Shown here in pieces: positions 10,001 through 16,076 of a stretch of DNA of 16,324 nucleotides. Position numbers and translations under genes: made by a program. Within the stretch, counting starts at the first letter, position 1; each line of letters begins with the position of its first letter. The stretch covers positions 1 through 16,324 of the forward strand of contig CAZMBZ010000098.1 of NCBI GenBank assembly GCA_964564285.1, read 5' to 3'. The DNA comes from JAUWQU01 sp964564285 (lineage in GTDB: Bacteria; Planctomycetota; Phycisphaerae; SM23-33). The notes beneath the pieces are model-generated. The model did not search any database and had not been told where the DNA came from. It was given only the letters and a program-made list of their open reading frames with translations.

Positions 10001-11862
10001 GGGCGACCATCAGCAAGGACGGCACCATCCGCTGGACGCCCACCAAGGGCCAGTCGGGCAAGCAGGAGTTCAAGGTTCGCGCCCAGCGAGGCGGCGAGAT
10101 TTACTTCTCGCGATACAGCACGGTGGTCGCGGCCGGCGCGGCTGCGGAAGACCTCAAGCCGATCTATGTCCTGACCGACGAGTGTCGCTTCACCCCAGGC
10201 AGCGACGGCAAGAGCGTGCTGGCCCTGGCCGGGCAGGAACTGATCGTCCTTGACGCCAGAGGGGCCGTGCGCTCGAGGCACGAGTTGTCCGTCACCTGCC
10301 AGGGGCTCCTGGACGCAGGCACGTTCTACGCCGCCTACAGCGAAAACCGCGTCCTGCTGCTGGACAAGCAGACGCTCAAGACCGTCGGTACGGTTGATCT
10401 CGGCACCCCGGTGGCGGACCTGGCCGGCCATCCGACCCACTCGTTCCTGTACGTGGCCGTCACCGACTCCAAGGGCGGTAACGTCGTGACCAAGCACCGG
10501 GTAATGGCCATCGAGATCGCCTCCAGAAAGGCCGCCCTGATGCCCCGTATCTACGGCCAGCGCCTTGCAATGGACGCCAGCGGCACTTATCTCTACGCCT
10601 CGCTCAAAGCTGTGTATAAGCGGGGGTATGCTATCGACTGGGACTTCGACGACATTGTGCCGGTGTATGGTGGCTTCAACCTGCTGACCTGCTACAAGAT
10701 CACCGGCTCAAGCCCGCTGTTCGCCAGCGCGAACTTCAAAATGGCGGTCGACAGTCCGTTGCTGACGCCCTCCCCGGATGCCCGGCAGCTTCTGTGCTTC
10801 GGCACCACAGGCCGCCGGGTGCAGTTGCTCAACGCGGCTGACGTGTCCAGGTCGCTCCTGGTGACCGACCTTCGCGGCCGCGTCACCTCTGCCGCTTTCC
10901 ACCCGCGTCTGCCGCTGCTGGCGGCGGCCTCGGAGGGCAAGGTGCGGCTCCTGGGCCTACCCGATGCCACCGAGCAGTTTGCCCGCCTTGACGTCTCGGG
11001 CTTCACCAGCGTCCAGTCGGTCTGCTTCACACCAGATGGGCGGAGCCTGCTGGCGATGGGCCGCAGCCGCGACCGCAAGCAGATGATCGCCGTGCTGCCG
11101 CTAAGGCTGGCCCCCGCCGAGCAGGCGGCCCTGGCCATGGCGCCGCCCAAGCCTTCCCCCGCCGCCATGCCGGTGGATACCAGTGCAGCCGATCCGCCGG
11201 TTGAAATCGCCGCCGTGCCTGCCGGCGCTCTGGCGGCCCTTTCCCGCCCGCCGCTACGGAACCCGCTCAAGCCCAAGGACATAGCCCGAGCTTTCAACGA
11301 CACCGTAGTTGTGGTGCAGACACCTACCAGCGCTGGCACCGGATTCTTCGTGGGCGAGGGCGGCTACGTGCTCACCTCCGCGCGCGTCCTGTCGGCGCTG
11401 GGCGAGCCAGTGGTGAAGTACCGTTTAATGAAAGCGGGCAAGCTGGAGACTGTCCGGGCCAGGGCTCGTGTGGTTCGAGTGGACGAGGCCAACGGACTGG
11501 CGCTGCTGCGCATCGCGATCGCCCACCGGCCGCCCGTCGTGAGCCTGGGCAACTCCCGGCTGGTGGAGGCTGGCGAGGAGGTCGTGGTCATTGGCCATCC
11601 CGGTCTAGATCAGGACACGCTGAACCACACGCTGACCACGGGGGTCGTGAGCAACCCACGCCAGCTTGTTGAGAAGCGCGAGTACGTCCAGACCAACGCG
11701 GCCATCAACCCTGGTTCCAGCGGCAGCCCGCTCTTCGACAGCCGCGGCAACGTCATTGGCCTGGTCATGCTGAAAGGCAAGATCGAAGGAGCAGGCTTCG
11801 CCGTCCCCGCCGATGCCCTGAAGACCTTCCTGCAATCGTGCACGAGAAAGGCGGGAAGTTAG
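7030..11862 (+). CDS. Secreted multi-propeller protein C with Ig-like domain and degenerate (pseudo)protease domain
   Basis: This 1610-residue paralogue of protein B starts with a clear signal peptide (MTVRLSMMLVLALPLAAQA, then RPSVWEA). The ATG at 7030 is preferred to the in-frame ATG at 7009 because it sits in an ATGA overlap with gene B, has GGGGTG just upstream and begins the signal peptide. Three propeller modules begin near residues 28, 357 and 631, each with the recurring strand EDGR.L.VAH and a CRG-type motif (Cys79, Cys411; SRRG at 685). An Ig-like domain (about 961-1033) has SPAGATISKDGTIRWTP. More propeller repeats run to about 1357, then a Pro/Ala-rich hinge. The C-terminal domain (about 1420-1608) has the trypsin/HtrA fold motifs, but the catalytic His is Arg1452 (LTSARVLS) and the Asp is Gly1489 (ANGLALLRI); Ser1564 remains (GSSGSP). 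It should therefore be inactive as a classical serine protease. Confidence 0.88.
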   Translation: MTVRLSMMLVLALPLAAQARPSVWEALPLEQEPTTMTMAEDGRTIYVAHEGANRITAVDVVSGKVVSAFDCPSPRHLLCRGEWVFAACFQEGSVRQFTRKDGQHVKTVKVARAPHYLSAAWGNAFDGKLLVTCLGEKGPHPYLVDMTAAKATPAPGPSKVGEFLPDGKAVQLDEGIYDPGSFGRKGRFRYIIKSSARFRVGATGARFGRDKIVCPGNPRAKLNAWVRPYKISTYGPRTVVLPDAVGGRYAVVDDAVLLLRRAMDNKNVAAVAIDVPQWLVDVCKTTSSGENGYWQTLPDTSRIYHVPCASTLGDGFYAFMLSRPRLSMPPRQDKPVLYRLAGPFALPRDGLDEMLPMKLEETERVTGMSLSENGRHLLVSHEKANKISVIDVKTCRPVASVTIPSPRLILCRGGKVYVASSEGGGITVVDPVGWKAVGMLRTGDRKVLWMDTLAREFDGKIALVLAPGGGAELDVTTGNVTPSERLLMTYGSPAVPGLRFQDNLVGWAGAKSDERSKMRKHPVWQFIPDARAPVVYSISRWRVAWHRPGADMSVIGDRTAIMGWDMKCQWSPAMPPQAVTLDGRLYLFSADATSPKPQIRRYVTIAPGGASSSVASAGGASDLPTATGVLSTVPTAGRVSGFTITEDGRHLVVAQAAEDRLGVWEIATGRFVTALKVAQPGPMLSRRGQLFACSAADGTLSVFDTADWTLKDNVKVGSKYVVALSAPGGSYFRGKLLAVANQGAGIPVADRRQNDRWETEIFLVDVQRDSARKLPLEGRHINAAISDYTGQYVLLAGPEMMVTWKDFEAGKLDRRGKSFHVDSRMFQVANPRFWFRDGGGHTMSVGTPPQPFASPVTGQIMPDIMGKYAATVGISGYSSKRDCLVKIHTLDAEMAILGSAKFQVEEDLHLSSGRCVRADRSVCVFAIDSKRNLLRLVRVDVGGSVSPVPSDSVATKDGQFPAKVLPGQALALKLPSPGAGAVFKLLRSPAGATISKDGTIRWTPTKGQSGKQEFKVRAQRGGEIYFSRYSTVVAAGAAAEDLKPIYVLTDECRFTPGSDGKSVLALAGQELIVLDARGAVRSRHELSVTCQGLLDAGTFYAAYSENRVLLLDKQTLKTVGTVDLGTPVADLAGHPTHSFLYVAVTDSKGGNVVTKHRVMAIEIASRKAALMPRIYGQRLAMDASGTYLYASLKAVYKRGYAIDWDFDDIVPVYGGFNLLTCYKITGSSPLFASANFKMAVDSPLLTPSPDARQLLCFGTTGRRVQLLNAADVSRSLLVTDLRGRVTSAAFHPRLPLLAAASEGKVRLLGLPDATEQFARLDVSGFTSVQSVCFTPDGRSLLAMGRSRDRKQMIAVLPLRLAPAEQAALAMAPPKPSPAAMPVDTSAADPPVEIAAVPAGALAALSRPPLRNPLKPKDIARAFNDTVVVVQTPTSAGTGFFVGEGGYVLTSARVLSALGEPVVKYRLMKAGKLETVRARARVVRVDEANGLALLRIAIAHRPPVVSLGNSRLVEAGEEVVVIGHPGLDQDTLNHTLTTGVVSNPRQLVEKREYVQTNAAINPGSSGSPLFDSRGNVIGLVMLKGKIEGAGFAVPADALKTFLQSCTRKAGS

Positions 11863-11884
11863 CGAGGGCGAGGCGATGAACCAC

Positions 11885-12085
11885 CTACGCGATGGCCGGC
11901 ATGACTTGGTCATCGAAGGCTGCGGGCGCCGGAACCAACTCGTCGACGGCCTCGTCGTGGGCCATCAGCGAGCGGTTGACCGCGTTGACCAGTGGCGTCC
12001 TGGCCATGCGGACAGCGGGGCGGACGTTGTTGCCGAGGATCAGCATGTCGGCTCTGGACAGACTGGTAGCGGGTACGATCGTCAT
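11885..12085 (-). CDS. Small hypothetical protein (66 aa)
   Basis: I do not recognise this family. The 66-residue product starts MTIVPATSLSRADMLILGNN and has a central NAVNRSLMAHDEAVDELVPA, probably helical, with an acidic to neutral character and no signal peptide or membrane segment. It is judged real because an ideal ribosome binding site (GAAGGAGAA, AAGGAG 7 bases before the ATG) precedes it, the same site seen at the two other leftward starts nearby. It lies convergent to the large operon, with only 22 bases between stop codons and no obvious terminator hairpin. Its leftward neighbours upstream (12231-12908) suggest a small operon or a group of co-regulated genes. Confidence 0.65.
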   Translation of the reverse strand: MTIVPATSLSRADMLILGNNVRPAVRMARTPLVNAVNRSLMAHDEAVDELVPAPAAFDDQVMPAIA

Positions 12086-12230
12086 GGTGGTTCTCCTTCG
12101 CCCTCGTGGGCAGGTTGGGAATGGACAGACACTTTAGGAACGTTCCAGATATCTTGTGGGAGATATCGGGCGCAGCTGGTGCAGAATCAGCGGAAGTACA
12201 TCACCAATCAGGACGGGTTCATCGGCAACC
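12086..12230. other. Intergenic spacer with palindromes
   Basis: This 145-base spacer between two leftward genes contains a perfect 10-base palindrome GGAACGTTCC (12137-12146). It is followed directly by a hairpin with arms GATATCT (12148-12154) and AGATATC (12161-12167) around a 6-base loop. The palindrome and its flanks are repeated in inverse orientation at 16024-16050. Confidence 0.6.
12128..12154 (+). repeat. Left copy of a 27-base imperfect inverted repeat
   Basis: The 27 bases match the reverse complement of 16024-16050 at 21 positions without gaps: GA, ACTTT, the full palindrome GGAACGTTCC, and ATCT. The two copies face each other across about 3.9 kb. Possible identities are ends of a mobile element, recombination sites, or two operators for the same dimeric regulator; no transposase or recombinase is visible between them. 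Confidence 0.55.
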
Positions 12231-12677
12231 CTAAGCCCCCTGAACCTGCTTGAGGTGGTCGATGAGTTTGGATGCTTCCGGCACGGTGAGCTGCGAGACG
12301 GGGCGCTGAAAGGTCCGTTGGGATTCTACGTCCTGGTCGATCCCGAGCTGGTTGCATATAGCCCAGATCGCCCGGAGCTGACCATCCGTGGCGGGCTTGG
12401 TGGTGTTGCCGTTGGAGACAGGGCCGGTGTGGTTGGGGGTCGGTGCGTTGGGTGCCTGGCTGGGCGCCGGCGCAGCCACCTTGGCAGGCGCCAGCCCAAA
12501 CTCCTCATCGACGGAGGATTTTGCCAGTGCGAACAGCCGGCGGATCTTGTCATGCAGGAGCTTGTTGTCCTGGGCCGCGGTAGATTCCAGCTCGAGCTCG
12601 ACGCTCACGCTGGCACCGCGCGAGCCGTAGTTGGGCTCACCTACCTTGCGGCTTACGCCGCAGTTTAGTTTGATCAT
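12231..12677 (-). CDS. Small planctomycete-type conserved hypothetical protein (148 aa)
   Basis: The protein begins MIKLNCGVSRKVGEPNYGS, a start that I recall from a recurrent uncharacterised family in planctomycete accessory regions. Residues 1-60 include RGASVSVELELES, suggesting a small beta-rich domain, followed by a helical DNKLLHDKIRRLFALAKSSVDEE. A Pro/Ala/Asn linker (about 63-95) leads to a C-terminal helical segment with ATDGQLRAIWAICNQLGID and LTVPEASKLIDHLKQVQ. Terminal domains like this occur in several DNA-metabolism proteins, but no function can be given. The start at 12677 is supported by AAGGAG 8 bases upstream and by the family N-terminus. The same frame remains open upstream to another well-equipped ATG at 12908, which would give a 225-residue form. 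Confidence 0.7.
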   Translation of the reverse strand: MIKLNCGVSRKVGEPNYGSRGASVSVELELESTAAQDNKLLHDKIRRLFALAKSSVDEEFGLAPAKVAAPAPSQAPNAPTPNHTGPVSNGNTTKPATDGQLRAIWAICNQLGIDQDVESQRTFQRPVSQLTVPEASKLIDHLKQVQGA

Positions 12678-12908
12678 ATGACTTTCTCCTTCCTGGTGTG
12701 TTGTTGGCAGCTCAGGTTCCATGTGGTCTTGCTGCGAACAGGACGCGACGAATGCCTCAGCCAACCCGTCCTGTACTTGTCGGCTCTGTTTGGCCGCATC
12801 AAATCGCTTCTTGTCGGATGGGTGCATGCGGTTAAGTGGCCGGCTCGCCCGCAACCTGCTCCATGCACGTCGGGCGAAGAGCTGATTGTGCATACTGCTA
12901 CGCGGCAT
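12678..12908 (-). CDS. In-frame upstream extension or separate leader ORF with its own strong ribosome binding site
   Basis: From the ATG at 12908 the frame runs 77 codons without a stop into the MIKLN start at 12677. It begins MPRSSMHNQLFARRAW and includes HPSDKKRFDAAKQSRQVQDG, a basic, plausibly helical stretch. AAGGAG lies 7 bases upstream (12916-12921), as good as the site of the downstream start. This could be a longer isoform of the same protein, an independent small gene that lost its stop codon and fused to its neighbour, or chance. I cannot decide between these. Confidence 0.4.
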
Positions 12909-13328
12909 AGAGGATCTCCTTCGTCAGATAGGCCGAGTCTTGCGGGCAATGGCGAGGTGGAGGGGGAGGCACGCGGACACGGTTGTTGACCTGAAGCAGG
13001 TGGATAATGACGTTTTCGGCCTGATCCGAAAGCTAACTTCCGTCGCATTAGTTTATAGCTTAATAGTGGGCGAAATTAAGCAAAGGGAAGGGCATGATCC
13101 CCAGTCAGATGAACATGCCGTGATAGTGAAGCAGATGACTCGTCCACTACCTTTCGGTCTTTCACCGACGATAGGGCATGACACGCCGATGGGGTACATA
13201 CTGCTTCAGCCAGCAGAAGACCGGCTGTATATGTACCTTGAAAAGCCCACGAGCGCATGTTATACATCTTGACTCGCGGCTCTGTTATGGCCCTTTCATA
13301 AACGCGCGTATCCAAAGGATAGATCAAC
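12909..13328. promoter_or_regulatory. Divergent intergenic region (420 bases)
   Basis: No convincing gene is seen here; open frames on both strands lack ribosome binding sites and protein-like composition. The stretch 13030-13085 is clearly AT-richer than its surroundings and holds a perfect 7-base inverted repeat, GCTTAAT (13058-13064) and ATTAAGC (13075-13081), with a 10-base spacer. That is the right shape for an operator between the leftward small genes and the rightward DNA-binding protein. A TTGACT at 13269-13274 lies about 55 bases before the rightward start, but no good -10 box sits 17 bases further on. Confidence 0.35.
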
Positions 13329-14027
13329 ATGGCAAAACAACTATCGAGAATGACCATCCCTCAACTGCGTGCCGAAATCGCTCGGAGACAAACGGGCCTT
13401 CCGAAGCTCGAGAAGAAGCGGGCCCAACTGCTCAAGGCGATGGGGGCGATCGACCGCCAGATCGCGGCCCTTGGAGGCCAGGTAGGACAACCTGCCAAAC
13501 CCAAGGGCAAGCCAACGAAGGTCACGACGCCCAAGGCCCCATCCGGCAAACCCCTGGTCCAGTGCATCAAGGATGTACTGGATAGGTCCAAGGCCGGCAT
13601 GCGGGTCAAGAATATCATGGTTGCCGTCCAGAAAGCTGGCTACAAGACCACCTCGAAGAATTTCTATCACACGGTGGCCACGACTGTCCGTGGCGATGAG
13701 TTCAAGAAGCTGGGCTGGGGCATCTACACGCTCAATACTGGCAATGTGGCGGTCAAGAAGGCCAAGAAGGTCCGCAAGGCCGGCGCGAAGAAAGCTGCCG
13801 CTCCCAAGGCCAGCAGCAAAAGGAAGAAGTACGCCCAGACCGCCGAGCAGTTTGTCCTTGGGCTGGTGAAAGGCAAGGGAGCCATCTCGTCTGACATCAA
13901 CAAGGCGTGGAAGGCTGCCGGAAGAACTGGCCGGGCTGACAACACGCTGAACAAGATGCTCAAGGGCGCCAAGCTCAAGAGGCAGAAGATCAAGGGAGCC
14001 AAGGGCAGTACCTACACGGCGGGGTGA
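13329..14027 (+). CDS. Lysine-rich HARE-HTH / histone H1-like DNA-binding protein
   Basis: This 232-residue protein is strongly basic. Residues 9-48 form a predicted coiled coil (IPQLRAEIARRQ ... IDRQIAALGG) suited to oligomerisation. A Pro/Lys linker follows. Residues 75-136 resemble a HARE-HTH winged helix (as in RNA polymerase delta subunit and eukaryotic ASXL): LVQCIKDVLDRSKAGMRVKN, then GYKTTSKNFYHTV, then the wing WGIYTLN. A Lys/Ala-rich tract (142-168, VKKAKKVRKAGAKKAAAPK) recalls histone H1 tails. Residues 170-230 form a second, shorter helical domain (AEQFVLGLVKGKGAISSDI ... NTLNKMLKGAKL), plausibly another winged helix. AAAGGA precedes the start by 9 bases. It probably binds DNA as a nucleoid or silencing protein; the specific target is unknown. 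Confidence 0.8.
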   Translation: MAKQLSRMTIPQLRAEIARRQTGLPKLEKKRAQLLKAMGAIDRQIAALGGQVGQPAKPKGKPTKVTTPKAPSGKPLVQCIKDVLDRSKAGMRVKNIMVAVQKAGYKTTSKNFYHTVATTVRGDEFKKLGWGIYTLNTGNVAVKKAKKVRKAGAKKAAAPKASSKRKKYAQTAEQFVLGLVKGKGAISSDINKAWKAAGRTGRADNTLNKMLKGAKLKRQKIKGAKGSTYTAG

Positions 14028-14338
14028 TTGGCGGTGGCTCGTACTTGTGCGGGTGTGGGCTTCACCTGCCCAGTACCAAGGCCCGGTAGGGCGGTTCGTG
14101 ACCTGTTCTGATCAGTTGACGATTGGCAGGTCTGGCCTACGTGAGCCGTGCGACATCAGCCGGGCCGTTGCGGCTGGGAGCATCAAGAATCTGCCACTGG
14201 CGCACGACCGCCTAAGGAGAACCTAAAGGAAGAAGAACCTGGCCACTACTGTGGCTCAATGCAGCCTTTTGCCCTGACCACGCCGCTACGGGGACCACGC
14301 AGTATCAAATCACCATCGGCGACGTCCCCCTGAGCGAC
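14028..14338. other. Gap before the nuclease remnant; open in-frame extension
   Basis: These 311 bases hold no gene I can support. The nuclease frame stays open upstream of its first ATG back to 14216, and residues encoded just before that ATG (TTQYQITIGDVPLSD) look like genuine domain sequence. The ATG codons at 14148 and 14259 are in another frame. The purine-rich AAAGGAAGAAG near 14225-14236 could be a ribosome binding site for a lost or non-ATG start. No strong terminator for the upstream gene is visible. Confidence 0.4.
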
Positions 14339-15985
14339 ATGATCACTGACTGTGAGGGCAAGCGATACGGCGGCCAACTGATCTGGCAGGAGCATCCGTA
14401 CTTTGAAAGCGCAAGGGGGCGCACGTCGGTCTTGGTAGAGTCCCGCCCGGAGGAATCGTTTAGCGGGGACTGGGTCCCCGTCATCCGCGTCGATGTTTAT
14501 GTTCTGCCTTCCAAACTCGGCGAGGGGCGATACGACGGCATGGCCCGCGACCTTCAAGAGCTTAGCCGCAGCCTGCTTGTAGATCTTTACGGCAAGTCTA
14601 GACAAACGAGAGACTTGAGATTCTCCGGCGAGGGCAGGGTCTGGCATTCGCACGAGCATGAGCTGGCATCAATAGAAAAAGTGCTGGATCAGCTCGGCAA
14701 TGTCCTCGGGGCCATAGCTCGCAGGCCTGCTTCGCGGGTTCAATCAGTTCTCAGGCAACAGCGGTACTGGGGAAGCGAACAACTGGGTGTTCAAGCGATG
14801 GCCGACCTGGCGCGAAGGGGCATATCGCTGCGGATCGTAGACCGACCTGTTCTGGTCCGTTCACGCCGGAGGATGGAGTCATTCGACGTGCCCGAGCATC
14901 GCGTCACAGCAGCCCTCCTCGATATTCTGGGCAGGCGCATTGGCCACTGCTCGAATGCGGCCCGAGGCCACATTCGAGCAATCAAATCCGACCAACACCT
15001 CCGGCACGTTCGGCTGAGCAGCGGACCAACGCTGTATGAGTCCGTAGATATGCCGAAGATGGCTCGCCTCCAGCAGGCCTTGAGCAAAGCGCGGCGTTCG
15101 TCGGCACAGGCTGTTGCTCTGCGGCACCTACCGTTTCTAGATGGCATTCGCCCAGAACTAGTGGCTGTCCGCCAGGGCATCTTTCAGCGAAATCCAGAAT
15201 ACAAGCTGCTTCTGCAGATCATCCGCCAATTCCTCCTGGAAAATACCGTATGGTACGAAGGTGACGACTCGCCGGTGGTGACCAAACTTACGAGCCGCCT
15301 GTTCGAGCAGTGGAGCTACCTGAGGATCGTAGAGGCGTTCCGTGCGTGCGGCCTTGAACTGCGCGAATGGACGGACGCGCTGCGCCAGAACCTGCGTTCG
15401 CGGTTCATCCTGGATTTCGACCGCGGGCTTGCGTTTGAGGGGGAACTTGGACAGGGCCTGCGGCTCCGTTTTCGGTATGAGCCGTGGATTCTTGGTCAGG
15501 AGTCCGCAGCTAAGTCTGGCGAGTCCCTCTGTCGCGGGTCGTCCGCAGATGTTGCCTGGTGCCCGGATGTTGTGATCGAGTGTCTTCGCAGGGAAGAAGG
15601 CGGCTGGCGGCCAGCCTATGGAATCGTGCTGGACTCCAAGTACACGGCCCGACTGAAGGATCGGCATTGGAGCGAAACATCAAAATACCTATCGATCAGA
15701 AGCACTGAGACCAGACGCCAGGTTATCCGCCAGTTGTAGCTGATAGCGCCTGGTGAAAAAGGCGAGATCATGAGTGACGATCCGGCGGTTCATTTTGATG
15801 ATGCGGGCCCATCGTGCGAGGCGAATGAGACCGTAAGGTTCGGATTGATTGCGGTGCCCACATGCGAACCCTCTCAGGAAACCAGCCAAAGCAGGGCAGG
15901 CGATCCATTCGCCACATTCGCACAAGGAACGATCAACTTCCTCCGGCGGGAGTTTGGGGCCGGCGCCGGGAGAGGCTCTCGATGA
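14339..15985 (+). pseudogene. DUF2357 / PD-(D/E)XK nuclease interrupted by an in-frame TAG
   Basis: The first open part (466 codons) matches the layout of DUF2357-type, McrC-related nucleases. There is an N-terminal DUF2357-like region (WQEHPYFESARGRTSVLVES ... GRYDGMARDLQELSRSLLVD), a helical middle, and a C-terminal PD-(D/E)XK domain with LFEQWSYLRIVEAF, WCPDVVIEC (Asp410) and GIVLDSKY (Asp432, Lys434). Codon 467 is TAG (15737-15739). The same frame then continues 81 codons as LIAPGEKGEIMSDDPAVHF ... FATFAQGTINFLRREFG, which reads as the normal family C-terminus. The stop falls where relatives have Trp in RQ[VIL]W, so one TGG to TAG change would explain it. No ribosome binding site precedes 14339, so the 5' end may also be damaged or start upstream. 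No McrB-like partner is present. A sequencing error or stop readthrough remains possible. Confidence 0.75.
15737..15739 (+). other. In-frame amber codon splitting the nuclease gene
   Basis: TAG follows the codons for RRQVIRQL, and the coding-like frame resumes immediately with CTG ATA GCG CCT. Because no frame change occurs, a single substitution (probably from TGG, Trp) is the simplest explanation. The next in-frame ATG at 15770 has only a poor ribosome binding site, so efficient independent translation of the C-terminal part is unlikely. Confidence 0.75.
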
Positions 15986-16003
15986 TTGCCGGTAACGCCC
16001 CGA

Positions 16004-16015
16004 CGAAAGCTTTCG
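16004..16015. repeat. Perfect 12-base palindrome
   Basis: CGAAAGCTTTCG is its own reverse complement and lies 18 bases after the end of the nuclease frame. It is the first of three palindromic elements within about 75 bases and may be a protein-binding site. Confidence 0.5.
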
Positions 16016-16023
16016 CCTGAGGC

Positions 16024-16050
16024 AGATTCTGGGAACGTTCCGAAAGTCTC
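16024..16050 (-). repeat. Right copy of the 27-base imperfect inverted repeat
   Basis: Read on the minus strand, this matches 12128-12154 at 21 of 27 positions, including the whole palindrome GGAACGTTCC (16032-16041) and the flanking ACTTT. No matching short target duplications were found just outside the two copies. Confidence 0.55.
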
Positions 16051-16051
16051 G

Positions 16052-16076
16052 AACGGTGGCTCAGAGCCGTACCGTT
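16052..16076 (+). terminator. Hairpin, possible terminator or structured element end
   Basis: The arms AACGGT plus GGCTC and GAGCC plus ACCGTT pair around a single-base loop, with a 2-base bulge (GT) on the right side. Only three T residues occur at the end of the right arm, so a factor-independent terminator is not well supported. It directly abuts the right inverted-repeat copy. Confidence 0.3.

Noticed and set aside
12137..12146. GGAACGTTCC as a LexA/SOS box
   Set aside because: The known Gram-positive-type box has GAAC and GTTC separated by four bases; here the halves are adjacent, so the match does not hold.
12156..12668. Plus-strand frame of 170 codons
   Set aside because: It is antisense to the conserved MIKLN-type gene and has no ribosome binding site.
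12674..13048. Minus-strand frame of 124 codons ending in TGA overlapping the ATG at 12677 (ATGA)
   Set aside because: The overlap looks like coupling, but the protein is Arg/Pro/Ser-rich shadow-like sequence without motifs, and the competing frame starting at 12908 has the ideal ribosome binding site.
12886..13272. Plus-strand frame of 128 codons in the divergent spacer
   Set aside because: It overlaps the start of the leftward gene, has no ribosome binding site, and spans the AT-rich regulatory-looking stretch.
14148..14333. Plus-strand frame of 61 codons before the nuclease
   Set aside because: No ribosome binding site at its ATG, composition not protein-like, and it overlaps the open extension of the nuclease frame.
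12128..16050. A complete transposon defined by the 27-base inverted repeats
   Set aside because: No transposase or recombinase gene lies between the repeats and no target-site duplication is visible, so only an inverted repeat pair is reported.
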